From: Tardiphaga sp.
GTDB lineage: Bacteria > Pseudomonadota > Alphaproteobacteria > Rhizobiales > Xanthobacteraceae
Assembly (NCBI RefSeq): GCF_028290785.1
Contig: NZ_JAQGJD010000221.1
Coordinates: forward strand, 1-35,323
DNA: 35,323 nt
Reading direction: 5' to 3'
Shown: one piece after another, positions 34,040 through 35,323 of the stretch
How positions within the stretch are numbered: position 1 is the first letter of the stretch
Layout: each line of letters begins with the position of its first letter
Translations under genes and position numbers: made by a program
Notes under the pieces: model-generated
The model's input: only the letters and a program-made list of their open reading frames with translations
Database searches by the model: none
Told to the model about the DNA's origin: nothing

Positions 34040-35236
34040 TTAGTGAATGATGCGTTCCACTGCGATCGCGGTGGCTTCGCCGCCGCCGATACACAGCGCT
34101 GCGACGCCGCGTTTGAGGCCGTGGGCCTCCAGTGCATGGAGCAGCGTCACGATCAGCCGCGCGCCGGTGGCGCCGATCGGATGGCCAAGCGCGCAGGCGC
34201 CGCCGTTAACGTTGATCTTTTCGCGGGCAATGCCGAGGTCGCGCTGCGCCGCCATCGGCACCACGGCGAAGGCCTCGTTGATCTCGAACAGGTCGACATC
34301 GCCGACGCTCCAGCCAACCTTGTCCAGCAACTTGCGGATCGCGGGGATCGGCGCGGTGGTGAACCACTGCGGCTCCTGGCTGTGGGTAGCGTGGCCGCGA
34401 ATGACGGCGAGGGACGGCAGGCCTTCGCGATCAGCCAGCGAGCGCCGTGCCAGCACCAGCGCCGCGGCGCCATCGGCATTGGCGGAGGAGGCGGCCGGCG
34501 TGATGGTGCCGTTGCTGCGAAATGCCGGCTTCAGGTTGGGGATTTTGGCGGGATCCACCTTCAGCGGATGTTCGTCATTGGCGACCTCGCGCGGGCCGGC
34601 CTTCTCAGCGATGGTGATGGGCACGATTTCCACCTTGAACGCGCCGCCCTCGACCGCCTTGCGGGCTCGGGTCAGCGTCTCGATCGCCCAAGCGTCCTGA
34701 TCGGCGCGGGTAAATTGATAGGCCTCGGCGGTGGCTTCGCCAAAGTCGCCCATCGAGCGGCCGACCTCGTAGGCATCTTCCAGGCCGTCCATCAGCATGT
34801 GGTCGATGATTCGGTCGTGGCCGACCCGGTAGCCGCCGCGCGCCTTCTGTAGCAGGTAGGGCGCATTGGTCATGCTCTCCATGCCGCCGGACAGCACGAT
34901 CTCGGCGGAGCCGGCGCTGATGATGTCGTGCGCCAGCATGGTGGCCTTCATGCCGGAGCCGCACACCTTGTTGACCGTGGTGGCGCCGGTAGCGTCCGGT
35001 AGCTTCGCGCCGCGGGCGGCCTGCCGCGCCGGCGCCTGACCCTGTCCGGCGGGCAGCACGCAGCCCATGAACACTTCGTCGATCCGCTCCGGCGCCAGCC
35101 CGGCGCGTTGCACCGCGGCGGCAATGACATGGCTGCCGAGCTTGTGGCCCGAGAGCGACGACAACTCGCCCTGGAAGCGGCCGAGCGGGGTGCGGGCGGC
35201 GGAGACGATGACGACCGGATCTGACGTGGCGGACAT
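34040..35236 (-). CDS. Acetyl-CoA acyltransferase (classical thiolase)
   Basis: Degradative/biosynthetic thiolase, 398 aa, preceded by AAGGAGAAC on the minus strand. Catalytic residues are intact: nucleophilic Cys in NKVCGSGMKA, His in GHPIGATGARL and the second Cys in CIGGGEATAIA; NEAFAVVPMA is also present. It would interconvert two acyl-CoAs with a 3-ketoacyl-CoA, either in beta-oxidation or in acetoacetyl-CoA formation. It is the first gene of a leftward operon with an MFS transporter and a FabF-like synthase. The palindrome CATCATATGATG lies about 45 bases before the start. Confidence 0.95.
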   Translation of the reverse strand: MSATSDPVVIVSAARTPLGRFQGELSSLSGHKLGSHVIAAAVQRAGLAPERIDEVFMGCVLPAGQGQAPARQAARGAKLPDATGATTVNKVCGSGMKATMLAHDIISAGSAEIVLSGGMESMTNAPYLLQKARGGYRVGHDRIIDHMLMDGLEDAYEVGRSMGDFGEATAEAYQFTRADQDAWAIETLTRARKAVEGGAFKVEIVPITIAEKAGPREVANDEHPLKVDPAKIPNLKPAFRSNGTITPAASSANADGAAALVLARRSLADREGLPSLAVIRGHATHSQEPQWFTTAPIPAIRKLLDKVGWSVGDVDLFEINEAFAVVPMAAQRDLGIAREKINVNGGACALGHPIGATGARLIVTLLHALEAHGLKRGVAALCIGGGEATAIAVERIIH

Positions 35237-35280
35237 AGGGTTCTCCTTCGCGCAGGCGCGGGATCAATTAGGATGACATC

Positions 35281-35292
35281 CATCATATGATG
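35281..35292. promoter_or_regulatory. Perfect 12-base palindrome upstream of the thiolase operon
   Basis: CATCATATGATG is a perfect palindrome about 45 bases before the thiolase start codon, in a relatively AT-rich patch. The position suits an operator, but no regulator is seen and the rest of the promoter may lie beyond the window. Confidence 0.35.
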
Positions 35293-35323
35293 CGTCGCGG
35301 GATAATCAACCGGCTCCGGCAAA

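Overview
The window reads as chromosomal DNA of a GC-rich alphaproteobacterium, most likely of the Bradyrhizobium/Rhodopseudomonas/Afipia group (Nitrobacteraceae). The reasons are strong GC bias at third codon positions (which creates long false antisense frames), Irr-type (ICE) iron motifs, ExbB with a long N-terminal extension, and many palindromic intergenic repeats ending in GTCATTCCGG / CCGGAATGAC. No rRNA, tRNA, CRISPR array, transposase or phage gene was seen. Species assignment is inference.

(1) 1-9036, iron uptake. After a small unknown gene come two paralogous TonB-dependent siderophore receptors (511-3072, 4147-6534). The first is followed by an intact PiuC/YbiX-type Fe(II)/2-oxoglutarate hydroxylase (3194-3883). 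The second is followed by a decayed remnant of the same hydroxylase (6726-6872), so a receptor-hydroxylase unit appears to have been duplicated and one hydroxylase lost. exbB-exbD-tonB follow directly. Five sites resembling the Irr iron control element lie before the receptors and over the exbB start.

(2) 9214-18908, a sugar or sugar-acid locus. Leftward run an IlvD/Edd dehydratase of the xylonate/arabinonate type and two SDR dehydrogenases. Divergently run a CUT1 ABC importer (ATPase, Tat-exported binding protein, two permeases) and a D-erythronate-dehydrogenase-like SDR. Palindromic repeats separate most of these genes. The substrate cannot be read from sequence.

(3) 19170-31195, an acyl-CoA catabolic cluster: SCP2-type thiolase, AMP-forming acyl-CoA ligase, class III CoA-transferase, acyl-CoA dehydrogenase, a thiolase-fold protein that has lost the nucleophilic cysteine and overlaps a DUF35 zinc-ribbon/OB-fold gene, an NDP-forming acyl-CoA synthetase, an IclR regulator and an acyl-CoA carboxylase carboxyltransferase subunit. 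The Cys-less thiolase/DUF35 pair resembles steroid side-chain aldolases (Ltp2-ChsH2). It suggests retro-aldol rather than thiolytic cleavage of an unknown, perhaps branched or cyclic, carboxylic acid, and is the most interesting biochemical feature here.

(4) 31374-35236, a leftward three-gene operon: classical thiolase, MFS transporter and a FabF-like ketoacyl synthase.

All calls come from reading the sequence and remembered family features; no database search was run.
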